Source: Candidatus Accumulibacter similis
GTDB lineage: Bacteria; Pseudomonadota; Gammaproteobacteria; Burkholderiales; Rhodocyclaceae
Assembly (NCBI GenBank): GCA_013347225.1
Contig: CP054595.1
Location: forward strand, 3,468,415 to 3,532,414
Reading direction: 5' to 3'
Length of the DNA: 64,000 bases
Position numbers and translations under genes: made by a program. Under the pieces are notes generated by a model, which had not been told where the DNA came from, searched no databases, and saw only the letters and a list, made by a program, of their open reading frames with translations. Shown here one piece after another: positions 1-9,585 of the stretch. Each line of letters opens with the position of its first letter. Position 1 is the stretch's first letter.

Positions 1-93
1 GGCATCACATTTGCTTATACATTCCCGCGAACGGCCCGCTTCAATCCCTGAAGCGCGTTCGATCCAATTGTTCCATACCATACGGAGGGTTCC

Positions 94-651
94 ATGTCAT
101 TTTCGCACCTTGCCAAGTCCTCGCTTGCTGCCGCAAGCGTGGCCGTCCTCGGACTCATCGGCAGCTCGGCCCATGCCGCGCTGCCGCCTTTGGTCGCGCC
201 TGCCTGCAGCAGCGGCGACATCAGCGGCGCTTCGTTCATCAGCTGTGCCGGCTACTACGCGGGCAATCTGATCAGCAACAATCCCACCGACCTGGGCTAC
301 GTTGACCAGATCCTCGCCAGCCTCGGCCTGCCCGGCACCGGCGGCACTTGGCTCGAGAAGCTCACCCCGCTCAGCGGCGCGACCTCGATCAACTTCAGCA
401 CGCCGCTGAACGGGATCACCTACATCGGCATCCACCGCGGTGGCGGCGGCACCGGCGAGAATGGCACGGCCTTCTACAAGATCGACGCCGGTGTCGGCAC
501 CAACCTCGACGTCATCACCTACAACCTGACGGCGTCGTCGAACGCGGCCCTGTATGCGACCGCGCCGGTACCGGAGCCGGAAGCGTACGCCATGTTGATG
601 GCTGGCCTCGGGCTCGTGGGCTGGATGGCAAGGCGCCGGCAGCAACCCTGA
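94..651 (+). CDS. PEP-CTERM sorting-domain protein
   Basis: Exported 185-residue protein. The N-terminus is a signal peptide (basic start, hydrophobic stretch, AHA-A cleavage-like site near residue 29). The C-terminus is a PEP-CTERM sorting signal: VPEPEAYAM, then a hydrophobic helix (LMAGLGLVGWMA), then the basic tail RRRQQ. Proteins with this signal are handled by the exosortase/EpsH system and go to the cell surface or exopolysaccharide matrix in Gram-negative biofilm formers. The middle is rich in Gly, Ser and Thr, with no domain I can name. The start follows a GGAGGG ribosome-binding site. It stands alone, and no exosortase gene is in the window. The signal is clear, but the specific function is unknown. 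Confidence 0.9.
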   Translation: MSFSHLAKSSLAAASVAVLGLIGSSAHAALPPLVAPACSSGDISGASFISCAGYYAGNLISNNPTDLGYVDQILASLGLPGTGGTWLEKLTPLSGATSINFSTPLNGITYIGIHRGGGGTGENGTAFYKIDAGVGTNLDVITYNLTASSNAALYATAPVPEPEAYAMLMAGLGLVGWMARRRQQP

Positions 652-948
652 CCCGGCCCGGCACGGCCTGCTGCCCGTGCAGCGACGTGCCGGACACCCG
701 GCAGCCAGGCGTGCCACCCGGCGCGTCTGGCAAGCCGGATGAACTTGCCACGGACGATACTCCTCCCGGTGATCGGCAGCAGTCAGCCGTCATCGTCCCG
801 CCCTGCCACGGCCGTCGCCATCGCCGGCGACACGCAGGGGACGCCTGCCCGGCGGATTGGCGGACCAGGCGGCGGAAGCGGCGAAAACGCACGCTCGGCG
901 AACGATCCGCCTTGACCGCCCGCGGAGCGCGGCCGCATACTCGCCGGC

Positions 949-2379
949 ATGTTTCTCAGCTTCCTGTACGGCGTCTACATCCTGTTGGCGGTGGCTGTCG
1001 CACTGCGCATCTTCTCCCATCGCAGTTCGCGTGGAACGGCGCTCGCATGGTTGCTGCTGGTCATTCTCGTGCCGGCGATCGGCGCCCTGATGTATCTCCT
1101 GATCGGCGAAAGACGTCTCGGCAGGACCTGGATGCAGCGTGCGATCAACCTGCAGCCGCAGGTCGTGCGCTGGGCACGAGGCATCCCGGCGACCGACATC
1201 GTGCCATCGGGCAGCCTGAGCAGCGCCGCCGAGAGCATCAGCCGGCTCGCGACCGGTCTCGCTGGCCTGCCGGTGATGGCCGGGCACCGACTGCGCCTGC
1301 TTGCCGACAGCGAAACGGTCATCCGTTCGCTGATCGCCGACATCAACGCTGCCCGCAGTTCGGTACACCTCGAGTTCTACATCTGGAACCCCGGCGGCTT
1401 CGTCGAAGACCTGGTGACGGCGCTGGCCAACGCCGCGGAACGCGGTGTCAGCTGCCGGGCGCTGATGGATTCGCTGGGCAGCCGGCCGTTCTTCCGTTCC
1501 GCGGCGATCGAGCGTCTGCGCGAGGCCGGCGTCGAGGTCATCGAGGTCCTGCCGGTGAATCCGCTGCGCGCCCTCTTCGTCCGCCTCGACCTGCGCGACC
1601 ACCGCAAGATTGCCGTCATCGACCGCGGCGTCGCCTACACGGGCAGCATGAACATCGCCGACCCACGCTTCTTCAAGCAGGACGCCGGCGTCGGTGAATG
1701 GGTCGATGCCATGGTCCGCATCGAGGGACCAGCGGCCTGGGCCCTCGAAGCCGTCTCGCTGTCGCTGACCGCGCTGCAGACCGGCCATGACTTCTCCCCG
1801 CCCGAACCGCCGATCCTCTCGCTGACCGACAATTGCCGCGTCCAGATCTTCCCCTCCGGACCACAGACCTCCACCCGCCACATCGAGGAACTACTATTGA
1901 CGGCGATCTACTCGGCGCGCCGCGAGATCGTCCTCACCACCCCCTACTTCGTTCCCAGCGAGACGCTGTTCACCGCCCTGCGCTCCGCCGCCACGCGCGG
2001 GGTGGCCGTCACACTGATCGTGCCGGAGAAGATCGACTCGCGGCTCGTGCGCTACGCCAGCGATGCCTACAACGACGACCTGCTGGCCGCCGGCATCACG
2101 CTGCTGCGCTTCCGCGACGGGCTGCTGCACACCAAGAGCATGGTGATCGACGAGCAGATCACGATCTTCGGCACCGTCAACCTCGACCTGCGCAGTTTCG
2201 AGCTCAACTTCGAGGTGTCGCTGATCGCCTACGACCAGCGCTTCTCGGCCGAAGTGCGCGAACTGCAGCGCCAGTACGAGTCGCGCTCGCACGCCATGCA
2301 ACTCGAGCAGTGGCGTGCCCGACCGCTCTGGCGCCGGCTGCTTGAAAACGCAATCCAGGTGATGAGTCCGTTGCTCTGA
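949..2379 (+). CDS. cls: Cardiolipin synthase (phospholipase D family)
   Basis: Membrane enzyme that joins two phosphatidylglycerol molecules into cardiolipin and glycerol at the inner membrane. The 476-residue length fits the ClsA/Cls family. Two hydrophobic helices fill residues 1-55. Two phospholipase D HxK(x)4D motifs follow: HRKIAVID (His218) with the downstream GSMN, and HTKSMVID (His394) with the downstream GTVNLDLRSF. Both catalytic His-Lys pairs are intact, so the enzyme should be active. The gene is apparently monocistronic. The downstream chemoreceptor is convergent, ending about 95 bases away. ClsA versus ClsB type is not settled, but the two N-terminal helices favour the ClsA type. 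Confidence 0.95.
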   Translation: MFLSFLYGVYILLAVAVALRIFSHRSSRGTALAWLLLVILVPAIGALMYLLIGERRLGRTWMQRAINLQPQVVRWARGIPATDIVPSGSLSSAAESISRLATGLAGLPVMAGHRLRLLADSETVIRSLIADINAARSSVHLEFYIWNPGGFVEDLVTALANAAERGVSCRALMDSLGSRPFFRSAAIERLREAGVEVIEVLPVNPLRALFVRLDLRDHRKIAVIDRGVAYTGSMNIADPRFFKQDAGVGEWVDAMVRIEGPAAWALEAVSLSLTALQTGHDFSPPEPPILSLTDNCRVQIFPSGPQTSTRHIEELLLTAIYSARREIVLTTPYFVPSETLFTALRSAATRGVAVTLIVPEKIDSRLVRYASDAYNDDLLAAGITLLRFRDGLLHTKSMVIDEQITIFGTVNLDLRSFELNFEVSLIAYDQRFSAEVRELQRQYESRSHAMQLEQWRARPLWRRLLENAIQVMSPLL

Positions 2380-2474
2380 CTTCGTGCCCGCCGTGGCGGC
2401 AGGCGCCTCCGCCGCAGCGCGGAGGGGCCGCTCGCAGCCGCGCCAGGCGCACAACAGCGACTTCGCTGCGTCAG

Positions 2475-4490
2475 CTAGAACACCGGTTGTTTGCCGAAGT
2501 GCTCGAAGCAGCGGGCGAGGCCGGTCCGCTGCTGTTCGTCGAGCCCGCAGAACTCGACGCCGCAGAGGCAGGCGCCACTGGTCGCGACTTCACTCCATGC
2601 GATCCGCCCGCTGAGCTTGAGGGGGATCTGCCGCTCGTAGAGCGCCATCTCCTCCGCCGGCAGGTAGATCGACAGGCTGACGGTCTGGCTGGGATCGACG
2701 GGTCGTGCGAGGCGCAGGCGCGCGCCGACCAGCGACACGTCGCTGGTGACGCCGTCGAAGACTTCCCCGCCCTGCTCGACGAGGACACGCAGGCTGCTCG
2801 GCAATCGCGGAGCGCGACGCTGTTCGTTCTGCGCCCTGTCGATGAGCGGGCTGTGGGTGAATGAGAACCTGGCCATGATCGCGTTGAGGCGCGCGGCGAC
2901 CGACCGCAGGTCGTCGCTGATCGTGGCCGTCACCTCGACCTTGCTGCTCGCCTCGCGCAACGTCTGGAACAGCGTATCGAGCGTCTGCTGCAGCAACCTC
3001 GACTGATCGAGCTGCCGCGTGCTGGCGGTAGAGATGCTCTGGTTCGCGCGCACGGTTTCCGCGACGTTGCTCGATATGCGCTCGATGGTCGCGGCCATGC
3101 GGCGCGACTCCTCGCGCGTCTGGCCGACCGATGCCACCAGGGCGTCCATGGTCGACACGACCTGCGCCACCCGCCGGGAGAGATGCTCGATGATGGTCCC
3201 GACCCGCCCGGCGGACTTGCTGCTGCGTTCGGCGAGCTTGCGCACCTCGTCCGCCACGACCGCAAAGCCGCGCCCCTGTTCGCCGGCACGGGCCGCCTCG
3301 ATGGCCGCATTCAGCGCCAGCAGGTTCGTCTGCCCGGCGACTTCCTTGATCGACGTGGCGATGTCGTCGATCTCCCGTGCAGACTGCTGCAGATCGCGGA
3401 CTTCGCTCGACACCTGCGCGACCCGGGCCGAGGTGGTCTCGAGCGCGTCGAGGCTGCTCTCGACGCTGGCGATCCCGGCGCGCGCCATGCCCTCGACGTC
3501 GTTCGAGCGCTCGACCGCGGCGAGCGCCTGCGCGAGCGCTTGCCGGGAGATTGCGTCGAGCTGCGACATCGCCCCATCGACCTCGCCTGAACGGCTCTGC
3601 TGTTGCTGGCTCACCTTCGAGATCTCGTTCGACAGCGACGAGATCTGGTAGGACGACTGCCCCATGCTCAGCCCGCAGCTCTCGACTTCCTGCAGGACGA
3701 CGTTGAGACGCTCCTGCATGCGCTTCATCGTCTTCAGCAGGTCGCCGACTTCATCGTTCGAGACGACCTCGATCTCGTTGTCGAGCTTGCCGGCTGCCAC
3801 GGCGTGGGCCACCTCCATCCCCTGCGCGAGCGGTCGCGTGACCACCCGGCGGATGAAGAGGAAGATGACGAACAGCATCGGCAAGGTGAGAAGCACCGCT
3901 GCCAGGACGGTCTGCATCCGCTGGCGTGCAACCGCCTCCTGCGTCTTCTGCAGCGAGACCTTCATGCTGACGGCACCGAGGACGGTGCCCTGCGGCACGA
4001 CGTGGCAGTTGAGGCAGTTCTTGCCCAGGTAGTTCTCCTGCGCCAGCGCAGGCCGAATGACCCGCAGTGCGTCCTCGCCGTCGGCGCTGACCTCGACTGC
4101 CGAATATTCCTGCCCGGTGGCGAGCACCTGTGCCTCGAGCGCATCGTGCTCGCGTTCCTGCTCGGCCCCTGCGCCGAACTGCCCGCTCACCGCCTCGCCG
4201 CGCAGAACCCGAACCTCGCGGATGCTGGGCAACTGCTTGATCTGGTCAATGAACACCTCGCGCTGCGGGATCGTGCCGGTGACCATCATTCCGGTCAGCC
4301 CGGCGAGCACCATGTCGTGTGCGCTGCGCGCGAAATCCCGCGCCTGTTCGATCGCCACCTCTTCGCTGACGTGCGCAGTCCACAGGATCATGACCGCCCA
4401 CGACGCAATGGTCATGGCACTGATCGAGACGATCAGGCGCACCCAGATCTTCTGGTTGCCGAATCTCGCAAACACGTTGATCAACGACAT
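2475..4490 (-). CDS. Methyl-accepting chemotaxis protein with haem-c type sensor and C-terminal PilZ domain
   Basis: Inner-membrane chemoreceptor, 671 residues. A membrane helix near residues 15-40 is followed by a periplasmic sensor containing CLNCH (Cys159, Cys162, His163), the c-type haem attachment motif. A second helix, a HAMP segment and a cytoplasmic coiled coil follow. The coiled coil carries the conserved signalling hairpin ([20 protein letters not shown] then [12 protein letters not shown]). From about residue 555 there is a PilZ-like domain with QRRAPR and DVSLVG, matching the RxxxR and (D/N)xSxxG residues that bind cyclic di-GMP. It may therefore sense redox state or a gas through haem and respond to c-di-GMP as well, which is inference from domains. 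ATG 4490 was chosen because the membrane helix follows directly; longer upstream reading in this frame looks non-coding. Confidence 0.92.
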   Translation of the reverse strand: MSLINVFARFGNQKIWVRLIVSISAMTIASWAVMILWTAHVSEEVAIEQARDFARSAHDMVLAGLTGMMVTGTIPQREVFIDQIKQLPSIREVRVLRGEAVSGQFGAGAEQEREHDALEAQVLATGQEYSAVEVSADGEDALRVIRPALAQENYLGKNCLNCHVVPQGTVLGAVSMKVSLQKTQEAVARQRMQTVLAAVLLTLPMLFVIFLFIRRVVTRPLAQGMEVAHAVAAGKLDNEIEVVSNDEVGDLLKTMKRMQERLNVVLQEVESCGLSMGQSSYQISSLSNEISKVSQQQQSRSGEVDGAMSQLDAISRQALAQALAAVERSNDVEGMARAGIASVESSLDALETTSARVAQVSSEVRDLQQSAREIDDIATSIKEVAGQTNLLALNAAIEAARAGEQGRGFAVVADEVRKLAERSSKSAGRVGTIIEHLSRRVAQVVSTMDALVASVGQTREESRRMAATIERISSNVAETVRANQSISTASTRQLDQSRLLQQTLDTLFQTLREASSKVEVTATISDDLRSVAARLNAIMARFSFTHSPLIDRAQNEQRRAPRLPSSLRVLVEQGGEVFDGVTSDVSLVGARLRLARPVDPSQTVSLSIYLPAEEMALYERQIPLKLSGRIAWSEVATSGACLCGVEFCGLDEQQRTGLARCFEHFGKQPVF

Positions 4491-4979
4491 GGTCCTGCGC
4501 CTTTCGCTCTGGTTCTTGCTGGCAGCCCGAGCATGCCCCTGCCCGCGGCGACACGACAGGCTCTGCCTCCAGGATCCGGTAGCGGCCTTGCTGCTGATTC
4601 CTGAAGGCCGCCATTGCCGCTGCGACAGGCGGACGCTACCCCATCGCTCGCATTCGAGGCCATGACCGGCGTCGCGCCAGGGCGAGGCAGTGGCGCGCCG
4701 GGTCCGCTTGCACCAGCACCGACGCGACGACCGCACCGCGCGCGGAAGTTCCCATCAGCCCGCGGCGTGCGGCGGCGACCCCGTTGCACGAACACCGGCC
4801 AGAAGTACCGGTGGTGCTGGCCAATCCGACGCTCGCGCTGCGCGACTTCGCCAGTCCCGGACGCCGACCATCCGGCACGCTGGCCGCCGACGCCATCCAG
4901 TGCGCTGCCGCAATCGCCAACGCAGCGGCGTGTCGCGCGCCGCCACCGCTACGCGGCTCGACTCGTCGCGGCCAGCGGC

Positions 4980-5390
4980 GCTGAACTGCTCGCGGCGAAC
5001 ATTGTAGCTCAGCCTGTCGATGGTGCCCGTGAAGCGGAACGGCAGCGTGTACCGGTCGTCCACCGGCGAGTGCGTATCGAGGCCGCTGTCGTGGCCGCGG
5101 CGGTGCTCGTGCAGTCCCGATTGAGAAGCGCGGGTGCGTTGGCGACCTGAATGCCGGCATTCACGCCGCGGCAGCTGCAGGTCCTACGGCCGGCGGTGCC
5201 GGTCGGACCAGGGCTCGGCAGGCACGGCAGCACCGAGTTGTCGAGCGGGGGAGACCTGGTGCCTGTCCGCCTCGGCGATGAAGACCTCCGGCAACTCCTT
5301 CAGCTTCTCTGGCTGGCTGGCCGCGAACCAGTGCCATGGGCGCTGCGATTGCGCCTTGCATGGGCCCTGGCGAACCGTCCCGGGCAGCGG
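4980..5390 (-). pseudogene. Decayed arylsulfatase remnant
   Basis: Two pieces in different minus-strand frames resemble the C-terminal third of arylsulfatases. The piece at about 5187-5327 reads FAASQPEKLKELPEVFIAEA, like the QNPEKLKELQ-type helix of that family. The piece at about 4990-5090 reads DTHSPVDDRYTLPFRFTGTI followed by DRLSYNV, like the family's terminal PVDDxYxxPFxFTG segment. The segment normally between them is missing and no catalytic sulfatase region is present nearby, so this is a deleted and frameshifted remnant. The rest of 4491-5526 (a gap of about 1 kb) shows no convincing gene. Only similarity from memory supports this call. Confidence 0.5.
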
Positions 5391-5526
5391 CCGTCCCGCA
5401 GAGGCGCGACCGGAATCCCGACTGACGGCAACCCTGAGTTCATCGAACACCTCGCTCGCCGGTGGCAGCAGCCTCGCCACCGCCCGATCCCGCATCGCCC
5501 GGGCCTCGCCGCCCCGATCCGCTCGC

Positions 5527-7596
5527 TCAGGCCGCCTCGCCAGCATCGACCAGCCGCAGTGCGCCCTCGCCGTAGAGGCAGTACAGCAGCGCGGTGGCAC
5601 TCGCGTGCTCGGCGGCGAGGCTGCGGGCTGCCTGCAGCGCGCCGGCGGCGGTCGCGCCCTGCAGCAGTGCGCGAAAGATGGCGACGGCGAAGTCGCGGGC
5701 GCCGTTGTCGTCGATCGCGCCGCTGTAGGTGCCGAGGAACGCGCCGACACCGCTGCGCATGGCGAGGTCGGCGAAGCCGGGGCGCCCGCGCAGGCCGGCG
5801 CTGATCGCCTCGGCATGGGCGGCGCCCTGGCCCTCGACGCCGGCCGGAATGAATGCCGTGTAGTGCGAGTTGAGGAACATGAATGCCGGCGAATGACGCG
5901 TCAGCCAGGGGCGCATCATGGTCGCCGTCAGGTGACGGTCGGCAAGTTCGAGGTATGCCTCGTGCTCGTCGAACCAGGCATGACCGGCGAAGTGGAATAC
6001 GTCCGGGTCGAAGTCGTCAAAGGCTCTTGCCAGCGCGTCATGGGTCGCCTCCGGGCCGAGCAGCAACCTCACCTCGCCGACGCCGCCACCGCGGATTTCG
6101 TCGGCCACGGCGCGCCCCTCGGCGGCCGCGCCCGGCAGGGCCAGAGCGGGCTCTGCACTCTTCGTGTCGGCGACCACCAGTGCGCGCAACGGCGAACCGA
6201 CCGCTGGCAGTCCGCGCGCGTTCTCGGACACACCGACCGGTGCGCGAAAAACGGCCGCCAGTTCGGCCAGCGTCTGCGGACCGAGAGCGAGCAGTTCCCA
6301 CGGCAACCGCTCCACCTCGCGGGTCAGCTCGAGCCGCAGCAGCCGGCCACCCTGCCCCTTCAGCACCCTGCCCAGTGCCTTCACCGTCGCTGCCCCGAGC
6401 GTCCGTGTCAGGGCGCCGCTGCACTCGGCGAGAGAACCGTCGCGGCCGCTCGCCGACTCGAGCGAGCGCGATGCCGCGGCGGGCGTCGCCCAGGCCTCGC
6501 GCGGCCCGGCGGCGGTTGCAATGACCTTGCCGGCGTCACTGAGGATCGCCTGCACGGCACCCGCGCGCCAGTCGAGGGCGAGGACCGCCGGCGCCACCGC
6601 TGCGACAGGCACCCGTGCCGCGCGGGTAGCGGGGGAGGCGCGCAACGCCGGCGGCGCCACGGCCAGCGTCGCCGCCCGCGCGACGCGCGCCAGCGGCGCC
6701 ACGTCCACCGGTTCGAGCCGATCGGCGAGGCGCTGGAAGAAGGCCGGGACCGCCTCGTGCTGTCCCTCGGGATAGGGGATGACGCGAATCTGGCAGACGC
6801 GCCAGAGATACTCCTCCTCGACCTTGCCGATCCCGGACATCAGCGCATAGCGCTCGGGTGCAAAGCCGCGGAAGGTGAGGAGCTGGCGGTCGAGCAGCAG
6901 GTTGAAGTCGGGGTCGGCGAGCGAATAGCCGACGAAAAGTACCGAGTGCGTCAGCAGGATCGCCGAGAAGGCGGCGCTGAACGCCGCGTTGCCGTGGATC
7001 AGGTCACGATAGTCGCGCGAGGTGAAGACGAGGCTGTCGGGCTTGTCGAGGTCGCCGTGCGCCTTGAGGACGAAGGGCGCGCCGTCGAACAGCAGACGTC
7101 CGAGCGCTTCGGTGTCGAGGCTGGTGAGGGTCTTCGGCAGGCCGCCGCGCTCCTCGGCGTAGGCACGTTCGAGCAGCTTGTCGTAGTTGGTCGTCACCCA
7201 GGCGGCAAAGGGCAGCCGGACGGCCAGCCGATGCGCTTCGGGGACCGGTCTGCCGAAGTCGCTGAGCCGTTCGCCGAGGAGCCGCGCGTACTCGCCCGGA
7301 CCGAGCTTGAGCTTGCAGTGATCGGCGATCTGCAGCCACTTGCCGGCGGCGATCATGCCCTCCAGCTCGCGGCGCGACTCCTCTCCCTGCATCGCTTCGG
7401 CGATCGTTGCGTCGACGACGTCCTGCACCAGCGATCGCCAGGTCGGCAGCCCGGCCTGTGCCGAAAGACCGGCGCCGGCGAACAGCAGCAGCCGTCGCTC
7501 GCGCAGGTGCTGCAGGAGTTGCGGCGGGATCGCCAGGTCGACCGCAGCGGCGGCTGCGACCGGCGCTGCCGCTGCGGGAGTCTTCCGGGCCGACAT
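5527..7596 (-). CDS. SIR2-domain protein fused to a CHAT-like domain
   Basis: 689-residue fusion. The N-terminal half is a SIR2-family NAD-binding domain: LLLFAGAGLS (Gly41-Gly43), TTNYD with Asn137, AHGD with His180, and VLFVGYSLADPD (Gly223). Such domains in defence proteins commonly cleave NAD+. The C-terminal half resembles a CHAT caspase-like domain: FHFAGHAWF with the catalytic-type His539 and the strand FMFLNSHYTA. There the usual LNAC becomes LNSH, so the nucleophilic Cys is replaced by His578 and the protease is probably inactive or altered. An Ala/Val/Pro-rich linker separates the halves. It is the last gene of a three-gene run, starting 14 bases after the TIR/macro gene. The start is ATG 7596; longer starts in this frame overlap the upstream gene. 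Confidence 0.85.
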   Translation of the reverse strand: MSARKTPAAAAPVAAAAAVDLAIPPQLLQHLRERRLLLFAGAGLSAQAGLPTWRSLVQDVVDATIAEAMQGEESRRELEGMIAAGKWLQIADHCKLKLGPGEYARLLGERLSDFGRPVPEAHRLAVRLPFAAWVTTNYDKLLERAYAEERGGLPKTLTSLDTEALGRLLFDGAPFVLKAHGDLDKPDSLVFTSRDYRDLIHGNAAFSAAFSAILLTHSVLFVGYSLADPDFNLLLDRQLLTFRGFAPERYALMSGIGKVEEEYLWRVCQIRVIPYPEGQHEAVPAFFQRLADRLEPVDVAPLARVARAATLAVAPPALRASPATRAARVPVAAVAPAVLALDWRAGAVQAILSDAGKVIATAAGPREAWATPAAASRSLESASGRDGSLAECSGALTRTLGAATVKALGRVLKGQGGRLLRLELTREVERLPWELLALGPQTLAELAAVFRAPVGVSENARGLPAVGSPLRALVVADTKSAEPALALPGAAAEGRAVADEIRGGGVGEVRLLLGPEATHDALARAFDDFDPDVFHFAGHAWFDEHEAYLELADRHLTATMMRPWLTRHSPAFMFLNSHYTAFIPAGVEGQGAAHAEAISAGLRGRPGFADLAMRSGVGAFLGTYSGAIDDNGARDFAVAIFRALLQGATAAGALQAARSLAAEHASATALLYCLYGEGALRLVDAGEAA

Positions 7597-7610
7597 CGAC
7601 TCCAGCCCCC

Positions 7611-8969
7611 TCAGGGCGCGGCGCCGGCGGCACCACTGCCGGGCGCACCGGCCTTGGTGCCATCGACGGCGTGCGCGCTGTCGGTGCTGGTGCAATGACC
7701 CGGCTGCGTTGCCGGCAAGACCGTGACCGGCGCCGCATCGCCGGCGCCGACCTCGGCCATTCCCAGTTCAGCCAGCGCCACCTGCAGCGCCGACAGGTGC
7801 CTCTTCGTCGGCGCCAGGAAGTACACCCGGTCGAGCCGGGTGACTGCGGCCCGCGCTTCGAGGTAGTTGCGCGCGGCGTCAAGCTGCTTGCGGGCGTTGT
7901 CGACCAGGCTGCTGGAGCCGCTGCCGGTCGTCAGCAGCGGCAGGACGATCGAGCGATACGGCTTCTCACCGGCCTTCTCGGCCCGCGCCGATTCGCGGTC
8001 CGCCTGCAGCAGCGCCGCCGTGATGCACTGTTCGACCTGGGCAATCGGATGGTAGCCGCCGCCAATGACGCCATAGACCGCCGCGACGTGGAAGATTCGC
8101 CGCACATGGTGCGAATCGGCCAGCGAGCCGCTGCCGGTCGAGACGACCATTCCCGGATTCACCTGCTGCCGGCCGCGCATCTTGGCGCGCAGTTCGTCGG
8201 CGATGGTGTCCTCGACGATGTCGCCGACGTCGTCCCGGCGTGCCCCGAGATAACGGATCAGCGCCGAGATCGAGGCATCGAAGACCCGCGCCATCTGCAT
8301 GTTGATGTTCTCGGAGCTGACCCAGATGTCGATCTGGTCGTCGGCAGCGCCCGAGTTGAGATTCACGTTGCGCAGGTTGCCGGTGATCAGCCGGATCTCC
8401 CTGCCCGGCGCGTTCGCCGGCGCGTAGCGATGAACCCGCGAAGCGGCGATCGCGCCCTGCCGCGAACTGATTTCGAGACCCGGGACAGCGGCATGGACGA
8501 GGCTGTCGCGTGTACTCGACAGCAGGCCGTTGCGAATGAAACTGCGGATCATCGACTGCGCCTGTGCGATCTTCTCCGGACTCGAGTCGTCGTAATCGAT
8601 GGTGTTCATGCCGGCAATGTTGAACGGGTTTCTCGTTCCTTCGCGGCGGATGAGCACGGTCACCCGATCCCTGAGTGCATGGCGCACGCCGAGTTCGTAG
8701 TAGACGTTCGGGTTGGCGGTGCTGATGTCGACCACTGCGACCTCGGCGTCGAGAATGTAGTTGATCATCCGCTCGTGGATGAGGCCAGCCTTCTCGACCT
8801 CGTCGCAGCGCAGGCAATGGATGCGGATCCGGTCCTGCGTCAGCGCTTCCACCGCCGGCTTGATGATCTGCCGGTAGACGGCGTCGAAATCGATCAGCTT
8901 CCCGTGATCGTCCTTCTCACCGAAAGGCATGATGACGAAACACAGACGCCCGAGTTCTTCGTTCGGCAT
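7611..8969 (-). CDS. TIR/deoxyribosyltransferase-like domain fused to a macro-like domain
   Basis: 452 residues. Residues 9-110 read CFVIMPFG, then VVDISTANPNVYYELGVRHA, the pattern of TIR-like and nucleoside 2-deoxyribosyltransferase-fold nucleotide-binding domains, with Glu92 in the YEL position used as the catalytic acid in those families. Residues about 190-395 look like a macro-type domain that would bind ADP-ribose or related nucleotides: RLITGNLRNV, IDIWVSSEN, a Gly-rich STGSGSL loop, IFHVAAVYG, and VLPLLTTGSGSSS. The last 60 residues are low-complexity. The ATG at 8969 follows GGGGAAGGA. The gene lies 40 bases after a Nudix ADP-ribose hydrolase gene and 14 bases before a SIR2-CHAT gene, so a shared NAD/ADP-ribose role is likely. 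That role is inference. Confidence 0.75.
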   Translation of the reverse strand: MPNEELGRLCFVIMPFGEKDDHGKLIDFDAVYRQIIKPAVEALTQDRIRIHCLRCDEVEKAGLIHERMINYILDAEVAVVDISTANPNVYYELGVRHALRDRVTVLIRREGTRNPFNIAGMNTIDYDDSSPEKIAQAQSMIRSFIRNGLLSSTRDSLVHAAVPGLEISSRQGAIAASRVHRYAPANAPGREIRLITGNLRNVNLNSGAADDQIDIWVSSENINMQMARVFDASISALIRYLGARRDDVGDIVEDTIADELRAKMRGRQQVNPGMVVSTGSGSLADSHHVRRIFHVAAVYGVIGGGYHPIAQVEQCITAALLQADRESARAEKAGEKPYRSIVLPLLTTGSGSSSLVDNARKQLDAARNYLEARAAVTRLDRVYFLAPTKRHLSALQVALAELGMAEVGAGDAAPVTVLPATQPGHCTSTDSAHAVDGTKAGAPGSGAAGAAP

Positions 8970-9009
8970 GTCGTTCCTTCCCCGTTGTGCAACCCACCCG
9001 GCTGTACAG

Positions 9010-9585
9010 CTACAACGATGCTCGCGCCACCAGCCACTGCAGACCGATGATCGTCTTTGCGTCGGCCAGGGTGCCCTGACGCAGCGCGTCCTTCGCCGCC
9101 GCCGCCGACATGCGGACGATGCGGATGTCCTCGAGCTCCGCGGCAACCCCCCCGCCAGCGCCAACGCGCCCGGCTTCGGTGACCTCGGCATAGTAGAGCC
9201 AGATGCGCTCGGATGAGCCGCCGGGGGAGACGAAGAAGGTGGCAATCGGCTCGCAGGTGGTGAGCGCGAAACCCAGTTCCTCCTCGATCTCGCGACGCAA
9301 CGCGGCCTCGGGCGACTCGCCGGCGTCGATCATCCCGGCAACGACTTCGAGCAGCCAGCCCGGGCCCTTGTCGACGGTCGGATAGCGAAATTGCTCGGCG
9401 AACAGCAGGCTATCGGACTCGCGATGGTAAACGACGGCGGCGACCGAGTCGCCCCGTTCGAAGACGAGTCGCCGTGCCGGCGGCGTCATCGACCCATCGG
9501 CGCGCTCGAAGCTCACCTCGGCCTCGTCAACCTTGAAGAAATCGTCCAGCAGGCGCCGACGGCTGCGAACTTCGACCCTTCCCAT
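9010..9585 (-). CDS. Nudix hydrolase, ADP-ribose pyrophosphatase type
   Basis: 191-residue cytoplasmic hydrolase. The Nudix box is complete at residues 84-106 (GMIDAGE, then seven residues, then REIEEELGF), supplying the metal-binding Glu residues. The upstream strand FAEQFRYP and the downstream VSPGGSSERIWLYYAEV are typical of the ADP-ribose pyrophosphatase (NudF/NUDT5) branch, which splits ADP-ribose into AMP and ribose 5-phosphate. The ATG at 9585 has AAGGAG five bases upstream. It is first in a minus-strand run with a TIR/macro fusion and a SIR2-CHAT fusion. A housekeeping role is possible, but the neighbourhood suggests it clears or tunes ADP-ribose for the next two genes. Confidence 0.88.
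   Translation of the reverse strand: MGRVEVRSRRRLLDDFFKVDEAEVSFERADGSMTPPARRLVFERGDSVAAVVYHRESDSLLFAEQFRYPTVDKGPGWLLEVVAGMIDAGESPEAALRREIEEELGFALTTCEPIATFFVSPGGSSERIWLYYAEVTEAGRVGAGGGVAAELEDIRIVRMSAAAAKDALRQGTLADAKTIIGLQWLVARASL

Noticed and set aside
4491..4980. Genes in the gap after the chemoreceptor
   Set aside because: All open frames there are short, Arg/Ser/Pro-rich and without a ribosome-binding site or motif.
5134..7698. 854-codon open frame on the plus strand
   Set aside because: Antisense to the SIR2-CHAT gene. Composition is Arg/Gly/Ala-rich with no motif, whereas the minus strand has SIR2 and CHAT motifs in order.
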